Notes under the pieces: model-generated
Told to the model about the DNA's origin: nothing
The model's database searches: none
Seen by the model: only the letters and a program-made list of their open reading frames with translations
Source: Excoecaria cochinchinensis
Taxonomy: Eukaryota > Streptophyta > Magnoliopsida > Malpighiales > Euphorbiaceae
DNA length: 64,000 bases
NCBI GenBank assembly: GCA_947683425.1
Contig: CANTUQ010000070.1
Span: 9,813,501 to 9,877,500, forward strand
Direction: 5' to 3'
Position numbers and translations under genes: made by a program
Shown here: positions 23,484-34,650 of the stretch, piece by piece
Numbering within the stretch: position 1 is the stretch's first letter
Layout of the letters: each line of letters starts with the position of its first letter

Positions 23484-24759
23484 TTGGTGGTCTTCAAAAG
23501 GGACTGATTCGCATGATTAGTAATGACATATCGACTAACATTTATGGAAGCCCTTGGCTACTTGATCCATTGCATGTATCTCCAGCTCTAAAAATAGTAT
23601 TTTTTTAGTCTCAAAAGTAAGTGATCTTTTTGATTCTTTAAGTGATTAGAAAGTGGCTTTGGTGGAAGAGTTATTTAATACTGGGATAAGGCATTAATTT
23701 ACTCCATCCTATGGGGAAAAAGGAATTGTAATGACTGCTAAATGTGGAACCTTGGTTAAAGAGGCGTGTTTTCAGTTAAAAAGGCCTATCATGTTGCAGT
23801 GGCAGAGCTTAATGATGAGCAGCAAGGGACGACAATGGTAAACTAGAAAAAATTGTGGAATTTGAAGATTCCACTAAATATCAAATATTGTCTTTGGCTT
23901 TCACTCTCTTCTTACTTGCCAAGAGTGAATAATCTTTTGTTATCGAAGAGCCCAAATAGCATAGGAATGTCCTGTATGCCAGAACAAGGTGAGGATGAAA
24001 CTCATATTTTCATTAAATGTGATTTTGCTCAGCAGGTTTGGCTTAGTTTCTTTGGAAATAGGCGTATGTCGGAGGTGGTGACCTTTTATAGTTGGTTTGC
24101 TGTGTTATTAGAAGCTGTGCAGGGAGTGAATATTTGTGAAATAGCATGCATTCTATAGAGCTTGTGGAATAACCGTAATAAAGTGATTTGGGACAAAAAA
24201 AAAAAGGGATGCTCCAAATCTAGTGTTTAATCTAGCTAAATTGGCTCTTTTATAGTGGAAAACAACCCAGAATCAGAAATTCTGTGGCCTTAAAAACGCA
24301 TGTCAAGCGGCAACAAAATGGCAATGACCAAATGAAGGCTTTCTTTTTTTTAATGTGGATGTGGGGTGTTTAAAAAATGAGGGATACAGTTCTTATGGAT
24401 TTATTATTTAGGATTATAAAGGGGAGTGTATTGTAGCGTGACATGTAGCGTGACATGCAGCTTTTGAAGGTTGTTCTAAAACTCATATTGTGGAAGCTCT
24501 AGCAGTGAAGGAAGCTTTAAGCTGGTTGAAGGGGAAGCGATTGGCTCATGTCTGTATTCAGACATATTGCTTACTAGCTACAAAGGCATTTTCTGATGAA
24601 TGCCTTGAGGTTTTTTATTTTTTAGATGTTATAGAGGAATGTAGTTTTTTATTAAAAGCATTAGATGATTGTTTTGTTTCTTATGTTAAACGAACAATAA
24701 ATTTGGCTGCTCATATTTTGGCTAAAGCAGTCAGATCCAAATTTATTTGTGGAGGGTGA
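23484..24759 (+). pseudogene. LINE ORF2 remnant, zinc-binding RVT and RNase H parts
   Basis: The LINE resumes after the insertion with GLIRMISND. A zf-RVT region follows (23850-24160: RVNNLLLSKS, CMPEQGEDETHIFIKCDFAQQVW). An RNase H-like region follows at 24340-24760 (FFNVDVGC, IVEALAVKEALSWLKG, VKRTINLAAHILAKAV). Coding is broken by stops near 23830, 24160 and 24440. Confidence 0.8.
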
Positions 24760-24845
24760 GTTTGTCCACTTCTGTTCTTATTCGATATATTGCTTGCAGA
24801 TTTAAGTTTCTGATACGAAAGGTTCATTTTTTTTTAAAAAAAATA

Positions 24846-25124
24846 CTTTTTCCGTCCCATCAAATTGTAACTTATTGCACGAATCACTAAGATTAAGATA
24901 ATCATTGATTTTACTAATTTTTATGTAAAATTATATTAAAAAGATTAAAATTTTCCTCTTAATTTAAATCATTATAATAAATTGTGTAAAAAAAATTAAT
25001 TAATATTATATGAGGGTAAAATTAAAAATGATGTATTCAATGTTATTTTGATTTTACCAGAGTGACAATTTGACGGGATAATTTTATTTTTCTAGAAAAT
25101 GACAATTTGATGAGAGGGAGTGAG
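24846..25124. mobile_element. Stowaway-like MITE, third copy
   Basis: 279 bp with TA at 24844-24845 and 25125-25126. The left end is CTTTTTCCGTCCCATCAAAT; the right end inverted is CTCACTCCCTCTCATCAAAT. Both continue into TGT.A. It sits directly after the LINE 3' end. Confidence 0.8.
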
Positions 25125-25126
25125 TA

Positions 25127-26877
25127 TGAGTTATTTTTCTTCTAGACAACATAATTGAACATTATATATTTATTTATTAATTAATGTATTTTATCGTTTC
25201 TTTACAAGTGTTTATTTTAAATTTTATTTTTATTTCTAAATAAGAATTCATTTAAAAAAATAATTATAATTACATATTACCTGTCTATATTAATTGATTC
25301 ATTAAAAAAATATAATATTTTATAAAAACATAATTTAGTAAATTACTCAACGAAATCAATATATTTTTAATTGTGGTGAGAAATTTAAAATGGATACAGC
25401 AGTGTTGTAATCATTAACACGCTATGTAGCAGACATAACACTTAAGACTTTTCTTTTTATTTTTTCGCTGTGGTGGTTATTTTTTTTTCTAAGCTCACCT
25501 GAACCGGTGGAATAACTGATACATTTCACAATGTGGTAGAAAAGGAAAAGCCACAAAGAAAAGGGCCAAAAACTTAGACGAAAAGTGGATTCGGTATTAG
25601 AAATTAATTTTTTTTTTTTAAAAGAAAAAGGAATGGCTAATTCGAAGTTGAAATTAGGGAAAGGAATGAAAAAAGAAAGATACTAAAATAGATATACGGG
25701 GAAAGATTATATCCCTAAATTATAATTGCAAATTGAAAATGTCAAAATTCGGCAGCGAATATCACTAACCAATTTGCATATAATTTCCACTTATATAATA
25801 ATAATAATATTTAGCCGAATCCTCCATTCCTTAATATTTTGTTTGGATTGGTGAAATTGAGAGTTATTAAAGAAAAAATAAATAAAATTTAATCTACTTT
25901 CACCGTTTGTTTTGTAAAATAGTAGCATAAATGAGGGTAAATAAGGAAAATTGATTTTTTCAATTTACTCTCAAATTTATAAAATATTTCCTTCCAATTT
26001 GAAAAAAAATCAAAGTAAATGAAAAAGGAAGGGTAAATGAAGGACCAAAAAATCAGGTTTAGACCGTGGGTTGAAAAGTCACAGGCAATCGGAAGATGAA
26101 AAAGATAAAGTGCAGGGAGATTTCTGAAAAAAAAAAAAATGGCAATGAAAAAGATGAAGTGAAAATTAATAGGAAGCAATTCTCATAAAAAAAAAAAAAA
26201 AAGGACGGTGAACCGTTAGCGTGGAGAGAAAGAGGTGAAAAGTGAGAATATAAAAAAAAAATTACTTCATGACCAAAGAACAAAAGTAATAATAAAAAAA
26301 ATTTACATTATTTTTATTTTCCCTACTTTTCATTCATTTAAGTAAACTCAATTTATTACTATTCAATCAAGCAAAGGCTAAAGTCCAAATTACACTGTAT
26401 TAGTTTGCATTGCAGGTGTTAGTCTACATATTTTACTTGTCTTTCCGGACTTTTGTTTTTCTTGACTGAAATTAAAATACTCTTTGACCCTTTCCTCCTG
26501 CGATGAGACTTATTTTCAATTAAAATTTGTTTCATCTAAATTCTTATTTTATAAAATTCAATAAACTATTTTTTTTTTGAATTTTACCTTCTCATTAATG
26601 AAGTGATAGTAAAAAGCTAATGAAAAACTTAATGGTGGGATTGGAAAAAAAAACTATAATCCATTATAGTAGTTTTTTTATAAATAAATTAAATTAACCC
26701 CTTATTGAGTGAGGTCAATTAATCTCACTTGACTATAAAAAATTTCAAAATTATTTTTGTAATTTCAATTTTTTTTTAAAAAATGACTCCATTTAATTAT
26801 GAAAAAAAAATTAAAAATCATTCTATGAGTTTTAAAATCATTCTATAAGTTTTATTTATTTTTTTTAAATTGACCAC
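25127..26877. other. Intergenic, no supported gene
   Basis: AT-rich sequence with A/T homopolymers. Minus-strand ORFs at 25889-26283 are Phe-rich translations of poly-T tracts and are not genes. Confidence 0.5.
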
Positions 26878-26885
26878 ACTAAAAT

Positions 26886-27900
26886 ATAAGGATGAGTATG
26901 AACTGATTAATTAGTCAATGAATCCCAAAAAAATCAGTTCATTAATATCGATTTTATCAAAATATTAACTATTAACCAGTTCGTTATCGGTTAATCAGTC
27001 CATCGGCTTCGATTTTTCGAATCGATTAATCAATATTTTTCGGTTAACCATTATAATTATAAGATGTATTTATAAATAAAATTAAAATATTCAAAATATT
27101 TAAAAATTAAAATTTTTTCACTATAATATAACATCATTGTTATTAAAATAAAAGTTTTTTGTGCAAATAAACAACTTTATTTTTAAAAATTAAGATTTTA
27201 TAAGTAAATAAATTAATTGGTCCATGATCACTCTAATTAGATGGACAGTTGCACTTATTAATTGCTAATTAAAAAAAAGTTAAAAACTTCAAAATAATTA
27301 AGATAATGAAAAAAGTGTAGCAAAAATACTTAAAAATACAAAATTATTAGAATAAATCCATCAAATACTAACAACTGTTTTCCTTTATTTATTTTTTAAC
27401 TTGATACACATTATTTTCACATATATTAAAAATTTTAGTTATTTTTAAATTATTGAAAATTTAAGTTAATATATTAATATTAAATAATTTTTTGAATATA
27501 TTTTGATTTTCATTAATGAAAAATTGATAAATTAATAAATAATAATAAATACTAAATATGGACATATTGAACAATTAATAAATTAACTAAAATATTTTTT
27601 TTTAAAAAAATAAAATAAATTTGAAATATATTTTAAAGTAATGAAAATTAAAGGAATATAAATAATTAAATATAAAGATAATGAAATAAAAAAAATTGTA
27701 ATATATATATATATATTATAGGAGTGTTTATGTATCGGCTATCGATTCGGTTAATCGGTTCATGAGCCAAAAAAATAAATCAATCCATTAATATCGGTTT
27801 TTTTTAAACACTAACCGTTAACCATTAAAATCGGTTCGGTTAATATATTTTTTGGATCGATTTCGATTAACCAAGTCCAACGGTTTTTTTGCTCACCCAT
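26886..27900. mobile_element. hAT-type MITE, degraded copy
   Basis: A perfect 8-bp direct repeat ACTAAAAT flanks it (26878-26885 and 27901-27908). The right end inverted reads ATGGGTGAGCAAAAAAACCG; the left end is the degraded ATAAGGATGAGTATG. The interior is full of cggttaac/gttaatcgg motifs shared with the element at 28526-29194. It is non-coding. Confidence 0.75.
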
Positions 27901-28339
27901 ACTAAAATGTTTAAATAAATTTTTTATTTTTTAGTGATAAAGTCTAAATTTGCTCTTAATTTATTAAAAATAATATATATTTATTTCTAATTTTTTTAAA
28001 AAAACGCCTTTTAAGATATTAAAATAGTGCATATTTGCTCTTATTTAATACTTTAAGAGGTAAATGTAAACCATTTCAATAATTTGAAATAAATGCGAAT
28101 CATATTTTCATATTAGACATTAATAAAAATATCCATATTTGCTTTCGTAAAAGTAAATATGTATAATTTTTAATATTTTAATATAGTTAAAAAATAAATT
28201 TAAATAACAAATTTGTACTGATTTCAATATTTTGAAAAAAAAAATTCGCACTTATTCATATTTTTATGTAAATTAAATTTTTATAAATTTTTGATGTCAC
28301 TGAATTGAATTACCGATTACTCTATGATCTTAATACGTG

Positions 28340-28430
28340 CACAAAAAAAAAAAAAAAAAAAACTCTTGCCATACAACCGAGTGCTAATAAAAACTCTTGC
28401 CATATAACCGAGTGAGAAATCACTTGAGCT
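28340..28430. repeat. Short tandem duplication
   Basis: The sequence aaaactcttgccata(c/t)aacc followed by gagtg occurs twice, after a poly-A run, with a short spacer. Confidence 0.7.
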
Positions 28431-28525
28431 ACAAGGAATTCTTTCCCTACTATGTTGCTCTTCATACCGTTAAAGTTTTTTTTTTCTCCTTAAAATAACA
28501 TGCTGATTTTGATGACATTATCAAT

Positions 28526-29194
28526 TAGGGGTGAGCAAAAAAACCGATGGACTCGGTTAACCGAAAAAAAAATTCGAAATCGAACCGATAGACTGGTTAA
28601 CCGATTGTAATGGACTGATTAATGGTTAGTGTTTTGAAAAAACCGATATTAATGGACTGATTAACGGTTTTTGACTCATGTGACTGGTTAACCGAACCGA
28701 AACAGAATTTTTAGTTAATTTATTAATTTTTTAATAATTTATAACAATTTATCCTAATTAAAAGTGATCATGTACTTTTTTTTATTATACTAATTATTTT
28801 AAAATTTTTAAGTTTTTTTAATTGGCTATTAGTAAGTATAATAATTTATCTAATTAAAAGTGATTATGAACCGGTTAATATATTTACGTATTAAATATTA
28901 ATTTTTAAAAACAAATTTACTTATATCCATCAAATATTTTTATTTTAACAACAATAATGTTATATTGTAGTGAAAAAGTTTTAATTTTTAAGTATCTTGA
29001 ATATTTTAATTTTATTTATGAATATATTTATAATTATAGTGGTTAACCGAAAAATATTGGGTAACCGATCCGAAAATCTGAAACCGATGGACTGGTTAAT
29101 CGATGGTAATGGACTGGTTAATGGACTGTAATTTCAAAAAACCGATATTAATAGACTGGTTAATGGACCGATTAACTGACCATGCTCACCCCTA
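28526..29194. mobile_element. hAT-type MITE
   Basis: 669 bp with perfect terminal inverted repeats TAGGGGTGAGCA and a perfect 8-bp target duplication TTATCAAT (28518-28525, 29195-29202). It has no coding capacity. It carries many ggttaaccg-type palindromic motifs. Confidence 0.9.
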
Positions 29195-29202
29195 TTATCA
29201 AT

Positions 29203-31600
29203 GTTTTCTTCTTTCTTTTTTATAATGACTAACTAATTCAATTTGAAATGTAAAAGAGAAAAATCGAACTTGAAACATCTCAAACCTTTAATTTTTTAAT
29301 TAAATGGTAGCCATAAGATCAATTTTCGATGATTTATTAAGTTATTTTTTAAATTTTTCCTGAAACTTTATACAATTGGTGTTTAAGCAAATTAATTTGA
29401 TATATATGGATATACTTCATACACCTAAATATATACTTAATTTTTCCATATGTACAAATTTGTAGAATTATAATCATGAATTTATTCAATCTTATCTGAG
29501 GCAAGTTGAGGAGTAAACCAACTAACTTTATTACCTCACATAAAATTTTTAAATAATTATTGTTATAAAAAAATCAGCATTGATCGTTAGTTGGAATGAA
29601 CTTGCATAACTATACGTATATGATAGAAATGCTGATTCAGTGGATTAAGGGGAAAGTAGAGCTAAATCAGCAGCAATAAGAGAAGAATAGATCACTGAGT
29701 AAACCAACAAACCACAAGCCACAAATCACTGAATATAACTATATTCAAACTGAAACATAACAATACCATAATCTAAATCGATCCACTTAATTCTTTTAGG
29801 AAGTCAATCAAATCTGAGTGTAATAGCTGTTGCTCCCAAAATAGTAATAAATATGCAGATATCCTAACTCAGGATAGCAAACCTGATTCTCCTAAAAAAC
29901 CATCATATGGCAGATCCTCTGTTCCTCAAGGACAAACCCTTGTAGCCTGCCCTTATTAATTTTCCAAACTCAAAATTCCAGAGGACAACATAAACTGAAA
30001 ATATGACAAACAAATAAATATAAGTGCCATAATTCTGCACTAAGTACCATTCTCAAAGTTTTGATGCATCAAAACTGGGCAGGTTGTAGGCCAAGTTAGT
30101 TCCAGGCAAATAAATTTCAAAAGCATGCCATTAGAGTTAGAGATCAAATGCGGTGACACAGGCAACAGGAGTTTAAGACAGTCAACAATAGCTATGGAAA
30201 CAAGCTCTGATCCCAAGAACACTAATCTTTGCTTCCAATTCCCTCAAGAATTTGAACCAGAGGTTGCAAAATGTATTTAAAAAAGCAAAAAAATTAAAAA
30301 TTCTAATGTATCCATTTTTAAATTTTTCAGTTGCAGGATTATTCATTTAATTTTTTTTTAAAAAAAAAAAATAATGAAATTTTAACCATCTGTTTTTAAC
30401 TTGAATTCAATGATCATACAAAAATGATAAGATAACTTTGAAGTGTAGTTTTGCAGCTGCCATTTGGAAGGATGTTAAAGAGAAAATGTCAAAATTAAAA
30501 GAAACCCTCACAGGAGGAGAAGGGAAATAAGTTGGTTTGGGAGAAACATTACCGGAAAGAGTGCCTTGGATAATGAAATTCCAGGTTTCAGAGAATTCAA
30601 ACCACCGGTTCTGGTTCTGAGACCATTGCCACCCACTATTCCAAAGGATAATACTGCAAACACCAGAAGTGAGGCCCAAAAAACTTCATAAAGATGCATT
30701 ATGTGCAAGTCATTATAATGTCCAATGCTAACCATCTCAAGTATTAGGAAAAAACATATGAGCCAGGTTTTGATTATTATCATAAAATTCATTTGCTTAT
30801 CTATCTTGAAACCCACAAGTTTGAAACAGTTTAATGGTCTGCCAAACCTTATTGACATTGCCAGGTATTTTAACTGCTAAAAATACCTACATGAAGTGCA
30901 TGAAAGCTTGATACGCCAAACGATGACCACAGTAACATGATATGCTACATCAATTGCAAGCAGTCAATACTCATATTCATAAGATTCTGGGTAATTGTCA
31001 ACTCAACTTTCTCTTAAGATCAGCATCCTTAATTTATTGCTATCCATTAAATACTTATTGGATCAACCTTAAGAGCGAATAAACACAAAAACCTGTCTGT
31101 AACATTTTCTTCTATAATCATCGTGTCCTAAATTCTTTTATTCTGAAAAACACTAACTCGTTATCGATTGCCTATTTGACCTTCTAGCTATGACTCTTGC
31201 GTATATCAAATGCACTTCTCTGATTCTATTTCCGTTTTCCATCATCTGGAAGCATTAAATTTACAGGTCATTGCTACTACCTCTTGACAATATTGCTGTA
31301 GACAAAGCAGCTGATTGCAACAAACTATACTTTAACTGTATTTCCAAATGCCAAATCCATTTAAACTAGAGAAGTGATGAAAAATGCCATTTAAAAGGTA
31401 ATGATTTTATACTATATCAATCCGTGTGTGTTAAATAACAAGCTCAAGAGTACGCGAACAAATATAACAGGAAGAGAAACAAGAAATCTTAAAGTCATGT
31501 TTGGGCGACTAGATATATATACACCTTGAAGTTTCTTTAGCCCAAAATGTATTAAAATAAAGAAGCAGCGATAAATTATAACTTAAAAAAAAAAAAAGCC
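29203..31600. other. Region downstream of MFL1, no supported coding gene
   Basis: From about 29650 the composition is less AT-extreme and looks transcribed-like, but I cannot assemble a protein on either strand. A minus-strand block (about 30560-30690) ends at a GT that could be a donor and reads either FWASLLVFAVLSFG or, in another frame, QWSQNQNRWFEFSETW; neither is a family I know. Possible UTR or non-coding RNA. Confidence 0.35.
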
Positions 31601-31649
31601 AGAAGAGAAAGAATTAGAATTGTCACCAACAATGGCACCTGGCCATCAA

Positions 31650-32849
31650 TTAAGGAGGAGAAACATCCAACTGGTGCAACTCTTTGTGCTTCAAATACTG
31701 ATTCAAAATAGCAAGCCTAGCAGTCTCAAATGCAAAGTAACCCAAAGCCGAAAAACAAGCACTATGAACAACTCTAGGACCCATTCCTCTGGTGAACCCA
31801 ATCCATCCTTCGTCCTTTAGAATCTGCTTCACAGTTGCAGAAACTCCACTATACATTGCCGCTGCAACCTTATCCACTACCTCCTTATTGACCTGTGTCA
31901 TCAACCTTGTCTTAACCACATCAAGTGGAGTGGTTATTGATGCCGAGATTGCCCCAGCCAAAGCCCCACAACACACACTCTCAATAGGCTCCAAGTGGCT
32001 CTTATTAGTTTTACTCATAACTGCAGCCTTTAGATACTCAAATGAAGAGTAACTCAACACTCCAGCAGGTAAATTTCTTAACAAAGTAGCAGAATATCCA
32101 GCATAAAGGCCCAAGATACCATCTTTCTCCAATATTTTCAACAATACCTGCCATGATCTTCCCTTAGCACCAGCTTGCATTCGCTGAGTAATCAATTCTT
32201 TAGGTACCATAATCGCTGAAGACACAATATTTCCCATGGCACCAGCAGTAGGAGGGATAAGCACAGATGGGTACTTCTCAAATTTGGACAAAATTGATTT
32301 CCCAAACTCACAAGTCCCAAAGTACACAGCTGAAGAGGCTGTAGAGCCCACAATCACAGCAGATATGCCACTGTAAAACCCCAAAATCCCCTTCTCTTGA
32401 AATGTCTTGACTATAGCATCAAATGCGCTGCTATAAATCTGAGACGCACCCTTTGTTTGCAACTTTGTTTTGATTGTATCAAGCGGGTGTAGGCACACAT
32501 AGGTGAATGCACCAGCAACGCCACCTCCTCCAGCTCCTATGAGGGCTCGCTCGAGGACCGAGAGGTTCTTCATTAAAGATTGAACCTTGGGGCTGTTTTT
32601 TGAACTGGATTTGGGCCATCTTTGGAAATTGGATGTGGCTTTGGGATTTGAGGATATAGAATTGGAAGCAAACGGAAGGGATTTGACGATGGGTTTGTTG
32701 TGATTTTTGATGGGATTTTGTGGGAATTGAGTGGATAAGAGAGAGAAATGAGTGAAGAGATTGATGTAGTCGGATTGAATCAGGGGGTTGTATTGATTAG
32801 GTGAGTCTGGAGATGGAAGGCCGAGAGATGCGCAGAGATTTGTCTCCAT
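31650..32849 (-). CDS. MFL1: MITOFERRIN-LIKE 1, chloroplastic (SLC25 carrier)
   Basis: A 399-residue intronless carrier. Residues 1-90 are Ser/Asn/Pro-rich and look like a plastid transit peptide. Residues 98-385 contain three mitochondrial-carrier repeats with signature motifs PLDTIKTKLQ (from residue 122), PKELITQRMQ (from 216) and PLDVVKTRLM (from 308). The text RALIGAGGGGVAGAF, TAGAMGNIVSSAIMVPKELI and LLRNLPAGVLSYSSFEYLKA matches my memory of Arabidopsis Mfl1 (AT5G42130), a chloroplast envelope member of the mitoferrin group proposed to import iron. All three repeats are complete, and no frameshift is seen. The start at 32847-32849 gives the expected length. It lies head-to-head with the LecRK gene, about 1.8 kb apart. 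Confidence 0.92.
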   Translation of the reverse strand: METNLCASLGLPSPDSPNQYNPLIQSDYINLFTHFSLLSTQFPQNPIKNHNKPIVKSLPFASNSISSNPKATSNFQRWPKSSSKNSPKVQSLMKNLSVLERALIGAGGGGVAGAFTYVCLHPLDTIKTKLQTKGASQIYSSAFDAIVKTFQEKGILGFYSGISAVIVGSTASSAVYFGTCEFGKSILSKFEKYPSVLIPPTAGAMGNIVSSAIMVPKELITQRMQAGAKGRSWQVLLKILEKDGILGLYAGYSATLLRNLPAGVLSYSSFEYLKAAVMSKTNKSHLEPIESVCCGALAGAISASITTPLDVVKTRLMTQVNKEVVDKVAAAMYSGVSATVKQILKDEGWIGFTRGMGPRVVHSACFSALGYFAFETARLAILNQYLKHKELHQLDVSPP

Positions 32850-33397
32850 TGAAAGCTTCTTTCTTCTGCTTCTGTTTCTCCGTCCGAACTCAACTTGCAG
32901 CTTGCAAGTGCGGTATAAAACGGTGGATATATAGAATACATTTTTTTTTTCCTGATTTTATTAATATTACATATTATTAAAACTATTTAAAAATGTAAGA
33001 ACGTGATTTAGTGGGCACATGTTTAATATAAACATATTTGAATCATTCCATTATAAATATATAGTAATTTGACTGTTTAAATGTATTTGTATTACATATA
33101 TATATTTTAAATTATTTTTAAAAAAATATGAAAAAGTTTATTTTATAATAATAAAATTTTTGACATGAAACTCCAATATAATATGTGAGAAAGTGGAGAT
33201 TTGGAAGGGCTTCTTCTCTTTTCCCTTGTCATTAGTTAATACTAATAGCCAAAATTTAAGACGATACTACAGGGAGTTGGAATTCGAAACTTTACAAAAA
33301 GATTTAAGCTTTCCTCTCTCATTCTTCTTTATCAAAAATTAAATATTTAAATAAAATTTTATTACAATTCGTGAGGGTTTCTATTGGTTAGCATTAT

Positions 33398-34258
33398 GGG
33401 CACCTTTGGTTCGCTGTATTGTATTAGCTTGTATAGTATTAGCATATTTAGTATTAGTCTGTATAGTATTGGTCTGTATAGTATTAGCCTGTATTATAGT
33501 ATACAGCGTTTGGTATAACATTATGTTAGCCTGTAATATTTTATACTGTATTTAGTGCACAATAGCGTATTATATTATTTTAAACAAAATAAAAAAAACA
33601 TGCAAATTTAAATTATTTTTAATATTACCAATTTAGCCAAAAAAAACTGATTGCAAAATACAATTTTTTTAAAGAAAGTGCACAAATTTCTTGAAACATT
33701 AATATATAATAGTAGATAAATTAATAATCAAACAAACAACTTAATTAATAACTTTCAATTACATAATTGAAATATATTAACAAATGTGCTACAATTAATA
33801 ATTTTATACATGGTTCAATAACAAATCAAAATAAATAAACTTCATCATTATTATTTTAGACATAATCCAATATGCAACAGTAGCCCAGAAGTAGAAAACC
33901 ATGAAAAAAAGAGATTTAACAAATAATAATAATAATAATAATAATAATCAAACTAAATAAATTTAACAAACTATTATGACACATAAAATATATATTCGCA
34001 AAATAAAAATGATAATAAAACAATAAAATAGAATTTGTATAAAATGAGAAAAAATGGAGATTAAGATAAACACCGTATTAAATAAATCTATAGGTGAGAT
34101 GTGTATTATTTTATCCTGTGTATATAGAATAAAAATTAAACTTTTTATTATATAATACATGTATTATTTTTTAAAAAAATTAACCAAATACTCTCTAACG
34201 TATTAGAGCGTATTATTTTATACTATCCTATGTAATATACGGGAAAGCAAACATGGCC
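33398..34258. mobile_element. TIR transposon (non-autonomous) between MFL1 and LecRK
   Basis: The left end is GGGCACCTTTGGTTCGC; the right end inverted is GGCCATGTTTGCTTTCC. Both flanks show TAT (33395-33397, 34259-34261). The subterminal left part has tandem gtatagtattag(c/t)ctgtatagtatt repeats mirrored by tattatTttatactatcc at the right. The G(G/C)CA..TTTG(G/C)TT terminus with a 3-bp duplication suggests PIF/Harbinger (Tourist-like), but the superfamily is uncertain. No transposase is visible. An (AAT)n run is at about 33926-33948. Confidence 0.65.
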
Positions 34259-34650
34259 TATAAGTCTTGAAATGTCTCAAAGTTGAATTCACATTTCCTT
34301 CCTTCCACCCCACAGAGATTTTTTATTTATTTATGCTTTAAATAATTAGAATGACGATTTTAAATTACAAATGGGCCAAAAATTATTAAGGCCCAGTGAT
34401 GGCCATCTCCCTCTCTCCTTCTTCTTCTTTAGTATTTAGCAGCACACTCGCATTTTCCCTCCTAATTATCTCTCGCTCTCTCTCATTATTCAATTTCATG
34501 GATTCATCTACGCAATCACAGCGACACCCAGATTTCTCACTCAAGCATTCTTGATTGAAACATCAAATTATCAACAAAGATTTCATTTTTGGGGTTTTCT
34601 TTATCCAAGAAATCTGTACTCAATCTCTATTCTTCTATTTCAAATTTGCA

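Larger units (their letters stand above)
18503..24830 (+). mobile_element. Decayed L1-type LINE (non-LTR retrotransposon)
   Basis: Plant LINE order on the plus strand: ORF1 with a DUF4283-like domain and CCHC zinc knuckle, then apurinic endonuclease, reverse transcriptase, zinc-binding RVT region and a plant RNase H. Every section is interrupted by stops and frameshifts, so the element is dead. It is split by a foreign insertion at 22328-23483. A short T/A tract at about 24826-24842 probably marks the 3' end, immediately followed by a Stowaway MITE at 24846. I found no convincing target duplication. Confidence 0.85.

Noticed and set aside
25889..26283. Phe-rich minus-strand ORFs
   Set aside because: Low-complexity translation of poly-T/A tracts.
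34555..34650. Upstream in-frame Met of the LecRK
   Set aside because: It would place 32 residues before the signal peptide; the Met at 34651 starts a normal secretory signal.
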